A stretch of 64,000 nt of DNA from an uncultured Spirochaetaceae bacterium (lineage in GTDB: Bacteria > Spirochaetota > Spirochaetia > Sphaerochaetales > Sphaerochaetaceae), in contig CALXYM010000004.1 of the NCBI GenBank assembly GCA_944392965.1, positions 112,419 to 176,418 of the forward strand, given 5' to 3'. Positions 56,191-64,000 of the stretch are shown piece after piece (within the stretch, counting starts at the first letter, position 1; every line of letters begins with the position of its first letter). Position numbers and translations under genes: made by a program. A model generated the notes under the pieces. It had not been told where the DNA came from and did not search any database. It worked only from the letters and a program-made list of their open reading frames with translations.

Positions 56191-57060
56191 TTAAAGATTA
56201 TCCATAAACCAGCCGATCGAGCTGTGGAATGTCGTATTCTGTACGAATGGATCGGTATTATAGAAACCGTATTGATGACCTCCGAAAGGAAGTCTTACTG
56301 CAAGAGCTCCCAGGACATCTGCTACATTTTCAGAGACAGAAGGGCTCACAGTCTCATCGTTTAAAGACCACATCACCATGACGGGGATATCGAAAGCAGG
56401 AGCGGCTTTCTCTACAAGCCCATCATAATTGGCTTCAAGATCATTGAACCATTCTATTGAAAGAGGAAGGGTTGCATAGATCGTAGTGTAATCGACATAA
56501 CCGTTTTCCTCTGCCTCAGCCCTGAGCACTTCCCAGTTATCATGGCCCCCGAAAAGGCCCTTGAGATCCTCTAAATCTTCAGCAGGAGCAACAAGCTCAA
56601 CTGCAGAGAACACGTCATAGCCTTCACTTATGAGTTCAAGGATGAGACGGCCCCCCATCGAATATCCGAAGGCTCCTATCCTCTCCCTATCGATATTATA
56701 ATTATCGGTGACATAAGAGACGACATCCTTTATGTCACTCTTCATGTTCGTCATCGTATTAAGCTTGAAACTCTCAGTGCTTGCCCCGCATCCGGAGAAA
56801 TCGAGGGTTGCAACCACATATCCATTTTCCGCAAGCCCATCGGATATCGGATCATAACCTCCGAACTCATTATGATTTCCACCATGTCCATGCAACATGA
56901 TTACAAACGGATAGGAAAGGGAATCATCATAATCGGCAGGAAGTGTCAAATATGCCGGTATTGACACACCGGATCTCGAAGAAGAGGGGACAGAGACATC
57001 CAAGGCAGATACCTGGAATACGATAAGAAGTACAAGAGAGAACAGAATCAGTTTCTTCAT
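56191..57060 (-). CDS. secreted alpha/beta hydrolase
   Basis: A 289-residue protein with a signal peptide (MKKLILFSLVLLIVFQVSA). The nucleophile elbow is GAFGYSMGGRL (GxSxG), the oxyanion region is MLHGHGGNHNE, and the catalytic His is in FGGHQYG. It looks like a dienelactone-hydrolase or acetyl-xylan/cinnamoyl-esterase type enzyme acting in the periplasm; the substrate is unknown. AAGGAGG and a nearby TATAAT (57085-57080) suggest its own promoter, although it follows the five-gene operon by only 28 bases. Confidence 0.8.
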   Translation of the reverse strand: MKKLILFSLVLLIVFQVSALDVSVPSSSRSGVSIPAYLTLPADYDDSLSYPFVIMLHGHGGNHNEFGGYDPISDGLAENGYVVATLDFSGCGASTESFKLNTMTNMKSDIKDVVSYVTDNYNIDRERIGAFGYSMGGRLILELISEGYDVFSAVELVAPAEDLEDLKGLFGGHDNWEVLRAEAEENGYVDYTTIYATLPLSIEWFNDLEANYDGLVEKAAPAFDIPVMVMWSLNDETVSPSVSENVADVLGALAVRLPFGGHQYGFYNTDPFVQNTTFHSSIGWFMDNL

Positions 57061-57088
57061 TCGTTTTCCTCCTTATTAAATTATAGAA

Positions 57089-57922
57089 TCAGAAGAATGA
57101 AGGTACTTCACCCTTCTGGTCAAGGAAAGAGAGTGTCTTGGATAGAACCATCCTTTCAGCAGCCTCACTTCTATCATATGGCAGGTAGTGGGTTCCTTCC
57201 TCGATCCCATAATAATTGGAGAACTTCTCAAGACTTTTTGGTCCATATGAGCAAAGTTCATCCTTTTTCCCATACAAAGCGAGATAGGAATCCTTTTTAA
57301 AAAGAGGTGCGGCCTTATCCATGGCATTATACAAATCAAGCATCTGAGACGGATAAAGATGAGACCAGTATTGAACGCCATAATACTCATCATCAGATGG
57401 GGCTCCTTCATAGTGCAGATGATAACTGGGATCGCTCTGCCAAGGAATATCCAGCACCCTGCCCTCCTTTTTAAGCTCTTTAAGAAGCGTCTTTTTCAGA
57501 GGGTGCTTCATCTTCACAGCAGGAGCGATCATGACCGCCTTATCAAGCATGTTATCCCTGTCAGCAAGAGCAAGAAGAGAACATCCCATGGAATGCCCCA
57601 CCGCATACACATTCTGATAGTTCAGTTTTAGATCCGCAATGGCGTTATCAACGAGGCCAAGCCAGTCGGCAAGTCCGCTTCTCACAAAATCCTCTCCACT
57701 CGTCCCCATTCCAGGAAGGCGTGGGACATAACAGTCAAACCCCGCAGAATAGAGAAAAGAGGCGATGCTCACCATCTCTCCCGGATAGCCTGCATAACCG
57801 TGAACGAAGAGAACTGCACGATAGAAATTGTTGCTTAAAGTGAAACTGCGGCCACTGCTTCTTGCCTCTGCCTTATCCTTATATAGTCCGTAATACCAGC
57901 TTGATGGTACACTATATATCAC
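57089..57922 (-). CDS. alpha/beta hydrolase (monoacylglycerol lipase/carboxylesterase-like)
   Basis: A 277-residue cytoplasmic-looking hydrolase. It has FVHGYAGYPGEM, PRLPGMGTSGEDF, the elbow AVGHSMGCSLLAL and a GTHYLPY His region, close to Est30/carboxylesterase folds. The start is a GTG at 57922, overlapping the regulator's TGA (GTGA), with GAGGAGG seven bases upstream. The longer ATG frame from 57964 would run through the end of the previous gene. Fifth and last gene of the coupled operon. Confidence 0.8.
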   Translation of the reverse strand: MIYSVPSSWYYGLYKDKAEARSSGRSFTLSNNFYRAVLFVHGYAGYPGEMVSIASFLYSAGFDCYVPRLPGMGTSGEDFVRSGLADWLGLVDNAIADLKLNYQNVYAVGHSMGCSLLALADRDNMLDKAVMIAPAVKMKHPLKKTLLKELKKEGRVLDIPWQSDPSYHLHYEGAPSDDEYYGVQYWSHLYPSQMLDLYNAMDKAAPLFKKDSYLALYGKKDELCSYGPKSLEKFSNYYGIEEGTHYLPYDRSEAAERMVLSKTLSFLDQKGEVPSFF

Positions 57923-58830
57923 CAGGACGCCTCCTCGAAAAGATTCAGAAGATCGATGCGACACCGCACTCCGGTCTTGCTGAATATGTTTGCGATATGG
58001 TTATTCACCGTGTTCACACTTATATTGAGTTTTCCTCCTATCTCCTTATTCGTCAGTCCGGACTTGATGAGCTTTATTATCTCGAACTCACGTTCGGTGA
58101 TATGGAACATCTCGATTATCTCATCGGCAAGACGGTTCTTCTCGCTTACGATCTCCTCATTCTTCTTCTCACTCTTCTTCTCCTGATTTGCTATCGCTAC
58201 AAAGAGGAATACCAGGAGCATTATGAAGTAAAGAAGTGCGATCAATGGAAGAATCATCTCCGAAACAGAATGGATGAAAAATGTTAATATGAAAAGGATG
58301 AGCACAATGCCAGAAACCGCGATTATAGTAATCGTAACGGCTTTTACGCTCCTCTGGTTACTCTTTGAATAGTTCAGAGCCATCAGGGCCATCGTGTAGA
58401 TTATCACAAGAAGGAATGACAGATACTCAAGATATATGAACAGGTTTCCTTCAAAGAGTACAGAAAGTATATAGCATGCCCCGTAAACTGCAGTGATGAT
58501 GGAAAAGAGCACTTTCTCCGCTACGGGCATGGGACGTGCGATTACCCAGTTCACGAAAAGAGGAATGAACATGATAAGGAAACCGACATCCAGATGGAAA
58601 AGGACATCCCAAACATAGCGTAGGATAGTCATCGCCAGCGTATTCTCAAAAAGATAGGAGAACTGGACGATTGCATAACTGAACACCACGCCAAGAAGCG
58701 TGGATGCGAATACAATCAGGAATTTCGACCATTTTAAAGAGGCCTTTCGCCCCCAGATTATTGCGAGCGAAAGGTCCATTGATGAAATCGAAATAGCCAA
58801 TATACAGAATATCAGCGTAAGAACCTGCAT
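57919..58830 (-). CDS. membrane-embedded LuxR-family regulator
   Basis: A 303-residue protein with seven hydrophobic segments in the first ~215 residues (e.g. VFLFVAIANQ closing the last), then a charged linker (EKKSEKKNEEI) and a C-terminal LuxR/GerE helix-turn-helix (FHITEREFEIIKLIKSGLTN, NISVNTVNNHIANIFSKTGV). It probably binds DNA while membrane bound, responding to a membrane or extracellular signal. Starts in the RloB stop (TAATG) and ends in the hydrolase start. Confidence 0.85.
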   Translation of the reverse strand: MQVLTLIFCILAISISSMDLSLAIIWGRKASLKWSKFLIVFASTLLGVVFSYAIVQFSYLFENTLAMTILRYVWDVLFHLDVGFLIMFIPLFVNWVIARPMPVAEKVLFSIITAVYGACYILSVLFEGNLFIYLEYLSFLLVIIYTMALMALNYSKSNQRSVKAVTITIIAVSGIVLILFILTFFIHSVSEMILPLIALLYFIMLLVFLFVAIANQEKKSEKKNEEIVSEKNRLADEIIEMFHITEREFEIIKLIKSGLTNKEIGGKLNISVNTVNNHIANIFSKTGVRCRIDLLNLFEEASW

Positions 58831-59465
58831 TACTTGAAGGCCTTCTGATTGTGGCTCATGTCAGCCTGTCCGCAGACGGTCTGTATGCATTCATCGAATG
58901 CAGGCATCGTGGTCGCCTCGAAACCTGTCTGTATCTTAGCATTGTCATTATAGTTTCTGGCATTCAGATCCGCCTGTGCATGGCGGCTGAAAAGCTGGAG
59001 ATGCAGGTTAAGACCTCCCGTGAGCAGATATTCAGGCGTCATATCAAATCCCTTGATTGCAGATTTGACACGCGTCCTGATTGCCTCTGCATCCCCGTTG
59101 AAAGCTGCGAATGGTCCAAGATGCAATGCGAACCAGAGCTCGAAACATGGGTTGAACCAGCAGAGGCTTATCCTCTTTCTTTCCGCATACTCCTTCATCT
59201 GAGAGAGTGTCTGAAGATCACAGCCCACCTCGTCAAGACCAAAGAGCGCCCAAACATACTGATATCTACCTGCGAGCTTCTTTCTACCCGTGATATCAAT
59301 AAGCTGTTTCAAATTCAGATTATCACTACCGGCCCATTCGACCGTCAGGTTCATGTACCTGCAATCCTTCCTCATCTGATTGAAATAGATTGATTCTGCC
59401 TTCGTTGCAGTGACGAGGAGGATTGTGCCTTTTGCTTCCGTTATGTTCTTCTTGCGCTTTGACAT
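58830..59465 (-). CDS. RloB/AbiLii family protein
   Basis: About 211 residues from ATG 59465, four bases after the ATPase stop with GGAGGAG upstream. LLVTATKAESIYFNQMRKD corresponds to the EGxxTExxYF start of RloB, a TOPRIM-like family, and CFELWFALHLGPF to the conserved SNPSFELWLLLH block. RloB partners an RloA/AbiLi ATPase in abortive-infection systems such as AbiL. Here it is probably the effector, likely acting on nucleic acid. A longer frame to 59525 overlaps the ATPase. Confidence 0.85.
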   Translation of the reverse strand: MSKRKKNITEAKGTILLVTATKAESIYFNQMRKDCRYMNLTVEWAGSDNLNLKQLIDITGRKKLAGRYQYVWALFGLDEVGCDLQTLSQMKEYAERKRISLCWFNPCFELWFALHLGPFAAFNGDAEAIRTRVKSAIKGFDMTPEYLLTGGLNLHLQLFSRHAQADLNARNYNDNAKIQTGFEATTMPAFDECIQTVCGQADMSHNQKAFK

Positions 59466-59466
59466 T

Positions 59467-60759
59467 TCAGTTCTCCTCCTTATTCTCCGCAGAGTCTTCC
59501 ACATCATCTTCAACAGGTGTGCCATCGTGTACGAAGTAGAAGTCGCTCGTCACGGGCAGAGCACCAAACGCTCCCTGTAAATAGCGGTTGTAATTACTCG
59601 TCCTGCTCCTTCCCTTGAAATCGGAAAGACTATAGAAAACCGTACTGGACTCGTTATCCTTCTGTGCAAACCAGATCGCATCCTTTCTCAGCAGTCCGTC
59701 CTTCAAGAGTGATGGATTACAGTCAACGACAAGCATCTGGCTCTGCTTATTGCAGGATTCAAAAATTTCAACAAGATGACAGAGAACATCAGGATGCAGA
59801 AGCTGGCCGAAATCATCGATCAAGAGGACCTTCTCGCTGACAAAGCTCGTGAAGAATGCGATTCCTATCGCAACAAGTCTTCTTAAAGAAAGGCTCTCCA
59901 TAAGGAAGGAGTTTGAATAACCGTCGACCTTCTTATCGTTCACGTATACGTGTGTGAATACGACGCTTCTTGAACCATCCTCCTTCTCTCTTACTCCAAC
60001 TCGTCTGATATCCGTGATATCAAGTGCCCATAGATAGTTGACCAGCATGTCTCCCCATCCCGGATGCTTCTTGAGAGCCTCCGCGACGAACTGCTCGGCC
60101 TGAGTACCAACACCCATGGGAAGGATGTTTAGAGTGTTTTTGAACCACGAATACATCTCGTTACTCGTCAGCCCACCTGTGAGTGCGCTCTCACTGAGGA
60201 ACGTCCTGCTCTGCGTCAGATGCTTTGCCGCCCTCTTCTTGTCTCCTCTGTAGAGCTTTCCAAAGCGGTAATCATATCCATCATCACCATCGGTCTTCTT
60301 ACGTTCAAACATCAGTTTCTTGGAACCATTCACGATATAATAAAGCGATTCCTCGAACACCATCTCACGATTAGCAGAAAGAAGGTAGCGTCCGATTATG
60401 GTCGGATCCTCCTCGTCCCCTTCCGTTCCTTTCTTCAAGAGAACGTCAACGCTTATGGTCGCAGGAGTCAGCTTGTCGATCCCGTATGCGAACACGGTTC
60501 CCGAAAGGCTGGATGCCAGAGGATTCTCGATTTCTCTTGGAGAGAGTACGATCCTCCTAAGCACTTCAAGGGCTCTCACGAAGGAGCTCTTTCCCGCTCC
60601 ATTCGGACCGATGACGGCAGAAGTCTTAATCAGATTGATCTTATCGTTCACAGTGATAATCTTACTCGGATCGAGACGGTTATCCTTGACGGCTTCAAAA
60701 CTGATGGTCTGACTTGACTTGACCGATTTGAAGTTTTCAATAGTCATGCTTAACAGCAT
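59467..60759 (-). CDS. RloA/AbiLi-type AAA ATPase
   Basis: A 430-residue ABC-like ATPase. N-terminal IENFKSVKS and IGPNGAGKSSFVRAL (Walker A about residue 52) are typical of AAA_15/21. Walker B is VLLIDDFGQLLHP, where Asp replaces the usual catalytic Glu. The signature region is ESLSLRRLVAI, lacking the usual SGT. RKDAIWFAQKDN and a YSLSDFKGRS then YLQGAFGALP ending are hallmarks of AbiLi. TAATG overlap with the PHP gene and AAGGAGG support coupling. Confidence 0.87.
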   Translation of the reverse strand: MLLSMTIENFKSVKSSQTISFEAVKDNRLDPSKIITVNDKINLIKTSAVIGPNGAGKSSFVRALEVLRRIVLSPREIENPLASSLSGTVFAYGIDKLTPATISVDVLLKKGTEGDEEDPTIIGRYLLSANREMVFEESLYYIVNGSKKLMFERKKTDGDDGYDYRFGKLYRGDKKRAAKHLTQSRTFLSESALTGGLTSNEMYSWFKNTLNILPMGVGTQAEQFVAEALKKHPGWGDMLVNYLWALDITDIRRVGVREKEDGSRSVVFTHVYVNDKKVDGYSNSFLMESLSLRRLVAIGIAFFTSFVSEKVLLIDDFGQLLHPDVLCHLVEIFESCNKQSQMLVVDCNPSLLKDGLLRKDAIWFAQKDNESSTVFYSLSDFKGRSRTSNYNRYLQGAFGALPVTSDFYFVHDGTPVEDDVEDSAENKEEN

Positions 60760-61409
60760 TACACGACCTCCTTAAGATGACGGGCCATCTGGCTCATCTT
60801 GCTCATAATATCTGGATGGCTTGATATCATCTCTGCCAAATCTATTATATCCTCAACTTTTCCGTGACAGTCGGAGGCAAGGATGTCCACAAGCCCCTTA
60901 TCGACGTACTCCTTGGCAACTCCACCCCTTTTCAAGGCCTTTCCATTGACCTGGATGAGATAACCCTTCTCCTTCATCATCCTCACCACCTCGCTATCGG
61001 GATTCAACCACTTATAACGCTCTATGTGAGCGATGAGAGGGGTAAGAGGCGCAAGGCTCTCCAGCTTCTCCATGAAAGAAGGGGGAGCATAATCCACAGG
61101 GAACTCTACAAGAGCATATTCCCCGAAGATGGGAATTCCCCTGACCTCGTCCTCATGCAGCACGAAAATCTCACTTGCCAGTGCAGAGAGAAGTCCCGCA
61201 CTCTCCGCCATCTTGCTGGCCCTCTGCCATGCTCCACGGAGAGCCATGACATCGGTATTCACATATGGATTATAAAGATGTGGAGTGAATATCACCCCTG
61301 AAAAACCACATCTCCTGTAAAGGGTGAAGTAGGATTCCAGGTCATCCCACTCGACAAAGCCATCATCAACATGAGGAAGAAGATGGCAATGAACATCAAA
61401 CAATTCCAT
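60759..61409 (-). CDS. PHP-type phosphoesterase, CpsB/YwqE-like
   Basis: A 216-residue PHP metallo-hydrolase starting MELFDVHCHLLPHVDDG, the CpsB signature. Metal ligands continue in FTPHLY, ASEIFVLHED, IAHIERYKW and ASDCHG. CpsB proteins are tyrosine phosphatases tied to capsule regulation, but no capsule gene is nearby. First gene of the five-gene operon. The ATG at 61409 has a very short leader; an upstream frame to 61490 lacks signals. Confidence 0.85.
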   Translation of the reverse strand: MELFDVHCHLLPHVDDGFVEWDDLESYFTLYRRCGFSGVIFTPHLYNPYVNTDVMALRGAWQRASKMAESAGLLSALASEIFVLHEDEVRGIPIFGEYALVEFPVDYAPPSFMEKLESLAPLTPLIAHIERYKWLNPDSEVVRMMKEKGYLIQVNGKALKRGGVAKEYVDKGLVDILASDCHGKVEDIIDLAEMISSHPDIMSKMSQMARHLKEVV

Positions 61410-61418
61410 ATTAAAGGT

Positions 61419-61427
61419 ATTATACCA
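61419..61427 (-). promoter_or_regulatory. extended -10 promoter of the PHP-RloAB operon
   Basis: On the minus strand TGGTATAAT (61427-61419) is an extended -10. Nine bases separate it from ATG 61409, giving a leader of only two or three bases. No -35 and no ribosome binding site are seen. Confidence 0.55.
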
Positions 61428-61505
61428 AGATTTTTGAACAAAAAAAGCATTATTGTTTATTTTAAGGCTACTGTTGGATGATAGTACCAAAAAACATCAA
61501 AATAT

Positions 61506-61540
61506 AAAAAAAATGAAGGAATATTTACTCATATTCCTTC
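61506..61540 (-). terminator. terminator of the lipoprotein cluster
   Basis: On the minus strand GAAGGAATAT (61540-61531), loop GAGTAA, ATATTCCTTC (61524-61515), then eight T. It ends the transcript from 63879 and isolates the PHP-RloAB operon. Confidence 0.9.
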
Positions 61541-61600
61541 AAAATCGACTTTTTAACCTATATTACAGGATATCAATCGAAAAATTTATCAAAAAACACA

Positions 61601-61975
61601 TCAACGAATGTTGAGTAAAATTTCTTCAATGCTATCAACTTTTCTGGAAATCTTCCTCACAGCATCAAGACTCTCTCTTTCCTTTATGATGATAAAGGGT
61701 CCTCCAAAATCCTCAGCATGATCCTTGAGCCAGAAGAGAAACTGAGAAACATCCCTATCCCTGAAAGCCGATGAGAGATCCTCGATGACTATCAGGGAGA
61801 ACGAAGAGGTACTTATCCATCTTTTTATCTGGCTTACTCCCCCATCCACGCTTTCAGCTCTCTTAAGAAGGGTATCCGTCATCATTGGCGTCTCAGAGAA
61901 AGAGAGAATGGCACTCTTCGTATTCTTTAAGAGAACATCCAGGTCGGCCCCATCATATAGGTATATCTTATCCAT
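61601..61975 (-). CDS. unknown protein, 124 aa
   Basis: A small soluble acidic protein with no recognised domain. Its alternating strand-helix pattern (SFSLIVIEDLSSAF, GGPFIIIKERES) is reminiscent of a P-loop-like or TOPRIM-like core without a Walker A. It follows the lipoprotein gene after three bases, so it is in the same operon. Confidence 0.6.
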   Translation of the reverse strand: MDKIYLYDGADLDVLLKNTKSAILSFSETPMMTDTLLKRAESVDGGVSQIKRWISTSSFSLIVIEDLSSAFRDRDVSQFLFWLKDHAEDFGGPFIIIKERESLDAVRKISRKVDSIEEILLNIR

Positions 61976-61978
61976 GTC

Positions 61979-63091
61979 CTACCTCCTCAACACATCATAT
62001 ATGCTCGCTGTCTCAGAAGGAAGAGCTAAAGTGGAATCTCCACCTCCTTCAATCTGCCTGATGCTCTCCTCATTACTTTTCCTTATCGAGATAAGACGGG
62101 ATCTGAGAGACGAGACATCGGCACTTCCCGTCTCATCATAAACCATGTCGGCAATTTCAATCGCACCATCTATATCCCCCATGGCGGCAGTTACAAGGGC
62201 TGCGTTATAACCACTGGGGATATGCTTATCCACCTTATAGTTCTCAAGAAAGAGCGAGGAGGACAGATTGAGATTACCATCCTTGAGCGCATCATATGCC
62301 GCCTCAACATCTTTATCCTTCGGCTTGTTATCCATCAGAGTGATCTCAGCCGTGGTCTGTAAAGGTACAAGCTGCCTTGTTATCCTGCTCATCGTGGAAT
62401 CTATCATCCTTCTAAAAGAGCGTTCTGGATAGCTGGATATGAAACTCGGACTGGTTATCCGGAAATTGTCACTGTCATCGACAACGAACTTGCGGCTTGC
62501 GATTATTCTTTCAGTTCTGACATCCACTATGGAATATGAGAGCGTCAGGAAATAATCCGCATCATAATAGAAATTAGTGATCTCCACCTCATATTCCTTT
62601 CCACTGCTGTCCGTTCTGGTCTCATATCGAGTTCGGGAGTATATATATTCATCGATACTCATGTTTTCTATGCGGGGAATCAGTACGGCATCGATTCCTC
62701 TCTCGAGGAATGCATCGCGCGTAGAGAGTCCGACGGAGCCAGCATCCAGAATCTTATCTGTAACAGAGGGGGAGAGTATGCTGAAATAGCCCGAGTCAGA
62801 AAGAGTAGAATATATCTTCTCTGTAGCATACTCGGCAACGTCATCTTTAAGTCCCCTGGTATAAGTTGTCAGAATATATGGATATCCGTGCCGGGCAAGA
62901 GGATCAAGCGTCCTTATATACCTCGAAGGTCGTGGAAAACCCTCGTAAGGAACGGTCGATGCAAGGGCGATGTTCCTGTAGGAACCCATGTCTATCTCAC
63001 TTGGAACCATGTATGTGATTCCGACGGAACTCTGGCAGGATGTGAAAAAAAACACAATCGTGACTGCCAATGCTAAAAACAGCTTCCTCAT
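61979..63091 (-). CDS. predicted lipoprotein with repeat-like C-terminus
   Basis: A 370-residue protein with a lipoprotein signal (ALAVTIVFFFTSC; Cys 19). The mature start IALASTVPYEGF resembles the core of periplasmic proteins that assemble surface structures, and the C-terminal ~100 residues (AAYDALKDGNLNLSSSLFLE, YNAALVTAAMGDIDGAIEIA) look like TPR repeats. It is likely periplasmic or outer-membrane anchored. Starts in the previous stop (ATGA). Confidence 0.7.
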   Translation of the reverse strand: MRKLFLALAVTIVFFFTSCQSSVGITYMVPSEIDMGSYRNIALASTVPYEGFPRPSRYIRTLDPLARHGYPYILTTYTRGLKDDVAEYATEKIYSTLSDSGYFSILSPSVTDKILDAGSVGLSTRDAFLERGIDAVLIPRIENMSIDEYIYSRTRYETRTDSSGKEYEVEITNFYYDADYFLTLSYSIVDVRTERIIASRKFVVDDSDNFRITSPSFISSYPERSFRRMIDSTMSRITRQLVPLQTTAEITLMDNKPKDKDVEAAYDALKDGNLNLSSSLFLENYKVDKHIPSGYNAALVTAAMGDIDGAIEIADMVYDETGSADVSSLRSRLISIRKSNEESIRQIEGGGDSTLALPSETASIYDVLRR

Positions 63092-63879
63092 AAATAGCCT
63101 CTTCCTATTATCTTAGTAATTGAGAGTGACGCTCCAAGGGCCATATCGGGCATCTTTTTTGCATTTATATACCAGAAAGGTAGTCCGAAATAGATGGTAA
63201 GATCATCTTCATGGCCCAAAGAAGAGAAAGACAGAATTGCTCTGGACTTCTCCCCTTTTCTTATCTCATTTTCATTTTTCAAGACTACAGGTATTCCTAT
63301 GGCATCAGCACTCCTCACAATTTCCTCATAATCGATATCACTTCTTCCTTCCCTGACAAGAAAAAAAGGTGCATCCTTCTTAAAAAAGGGATTGCTGGTA
63401 AGGCTATCGACGTTGATGAGCATGTCCATTATGAGCTCCCTGGTACATTCAAGACTTCTGGGATAGGGAAAAATCCTGTTTCCATCTGAAGCGAGTATCA
63501 GAGGTGCAAGCGTATTCGGAGCCGCCTCGAGGACAAGGGTGCCATAATGCTTCTCCTGATCTCCTATATGCAGATACGTGAGACATGAAGTGTTTTCCAT
63601 GATATGAAGGGCGGTTGGAAACGGAGGTTCAGCGCTATCGAAGAAAATCATCGCCTCCCCACTCCTGCGAGCCTCTTCCAAATCCTCATAGTTATCTACA
63701 AAGGAGGAAAAAGGCAGTACCATATCCTCTTTCAGTGCAATGGATTTGACAGAACCGATAGATCCGACATATATGATATTCCCCTTTCCATCCTTCAGCA
63801 AGAAAAGCATCTCTCTCAAAATACTAAGGACATCTGCCTCTTTCTCATCCTCCACCGAGAGTACCATGTAATCTGTCAT
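63088..63879 (-). CDS. unknown protein, 263 aa
   Basis: A soluble protein with no recognised family. The N-terminal half alternates strands and helices (GNIIYVGSIGS, EAMIFFDSAEPPFP); the C-terminal part contains GIPVVLKNENEIRKGEKSR. A sigma-54 activator-like domain was considered but no Walker motifs are present. First gene of the three-gene operon with the lipoprotein. No ribosome binding site stands out before the ATG at 63879. Confidence 0.6.
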   Translation of the reverse strand: MTDYMVLSVEDEKEADVLSILREMLFLLKDGKGNIIYVGSIGSVKSIALKEDMVLPFSSFVDNYEDLEEARRSGEAMIFFDSAEPPFPTALHIMENTSCLTYLHIGDQEKHYGTLVLEAAPNTLAPLILASDGNRIFPYPRSLECTRELIMDMLINVDSLTSNPFFKKDAPFFLVREGRSDIDYEEIVRSADAIGIPVVLKNENEIRKGEKSRAILSFSSLGHEDDLTIYFGLPFWYINAKKMPDMALGASLSITKIIGRGYL

Positions 63880-63918
63880 ATGCCCATGCTACCATAAATA
63901 TTTCTTTTTATAAAGTTA

Positions 63919-63963
63919 GCCGCCAGAAAACCGACAAGGCTTGTCCTGCCGGATGAAGGCGGC
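63919..63963. repeat. structured inverted repeat at the right edge
   Basis: GCCGCC (63919-63924) and GGCGGC (63958-63963) enclose an inner near-palindrome GACAAG-G-CTTGTC (63933-63945). On the minus strand a reading frame ending VFADYKIR then TGA (about 63971) may be the tail of a gene off the right edge, making this its possible terminator. It could also be a REP-like element. No T-run follows on either strand. Confidence 0.4.
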
Positions 63964-64000
63964 AATGATCATCTGATCTTATAATCGGCAAATACATGTC

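Overview
This window appears to come from a moderately AT-rich (by eye, not counted) anaerobic spirochaete. The housekeeping gene orders are the best evidence: rpmF-acpP-rnc-cca, rplY-pth-tilS-ftsH and ispE-spoVG-tRNA-Gln match orders I recall from Borrelia and Treponema. A long eukaryote-like IleRS and an MglBAC transporter of spirochaetal proportions fit. I cannot fix the genus. No CRISPR array, insertion sequence, rRNA or integrated phage was seen.

1-18 kb is an anaerobic redox and metallo-cofactor region. It holds the start of a selenate-reductase-like ygfK gene, a ferredoxin and a hydroxylamine-reductase-like small protein, an NCS2 purine/pyrimidine permease, a PLP enzyme beside threonine synthase, and a two-gene acyl-CoA dehydratase activase/dehydratase-like pair. 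It ends with a five-gene molybdenum block (moeA-like, mog, modA, modB, modC). Together, ygfK, the permease and the molybdenum genes suggest selenium/molybdenum-dependent purine hydroxylase metabolism, although no hydroxylase is inside the window. Two genes here are decayed or odd: an internally deleted uracil-DNA-glycosylase-like gene and half of a KptA RNA phosphotransferase.

18-36 kb and 40-57 kb are mostly housekeeping. Translation is represented by trpS, ileS, cca, rnc, rpmF, lepA, tilS, pth, rplY, tyrS, glyS, gltX and a tRNA-Gln. Lipid, protein and nucleotide functions are acpP, ftsH, yidD, udk, galM, ispE, cysK, an acyl-CoA ligase and an SAH/MTA deaminase. The mglBAC galactose transporter operon lies at 47.3-51.9 kb. 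Accessory islands at 36.3-40.4 kb contain a DUF4143 ATPase with promoter repeats, a dead gene and a lipoprotein with a protease-like fold that has lost all three catalytic residues.

The most interesting locus is at 57.1-61.4 kb: five genes on the minus strand, nearly all joined by start/stop overlaps. They encode a CpsB-like PHP phosphoesterase, an AbiLi/RloA-type AAA ATPase, an AbiLii/RloB protein, a seven-helix membrane LuxR-type regulator and an alpha/beta hydrolase. The middle pair matches a known abortive-infection module; the three partners around it are not part of any version I know. A second genome-scale signal is that at least eight starts sit only 6-9 bases after a good -10 box with little or no ribosome binding site, suggesting leaderless mRNAs. 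A third is that both DUF4143 ATPase genes have different tandem repeats overlapping their promoters.
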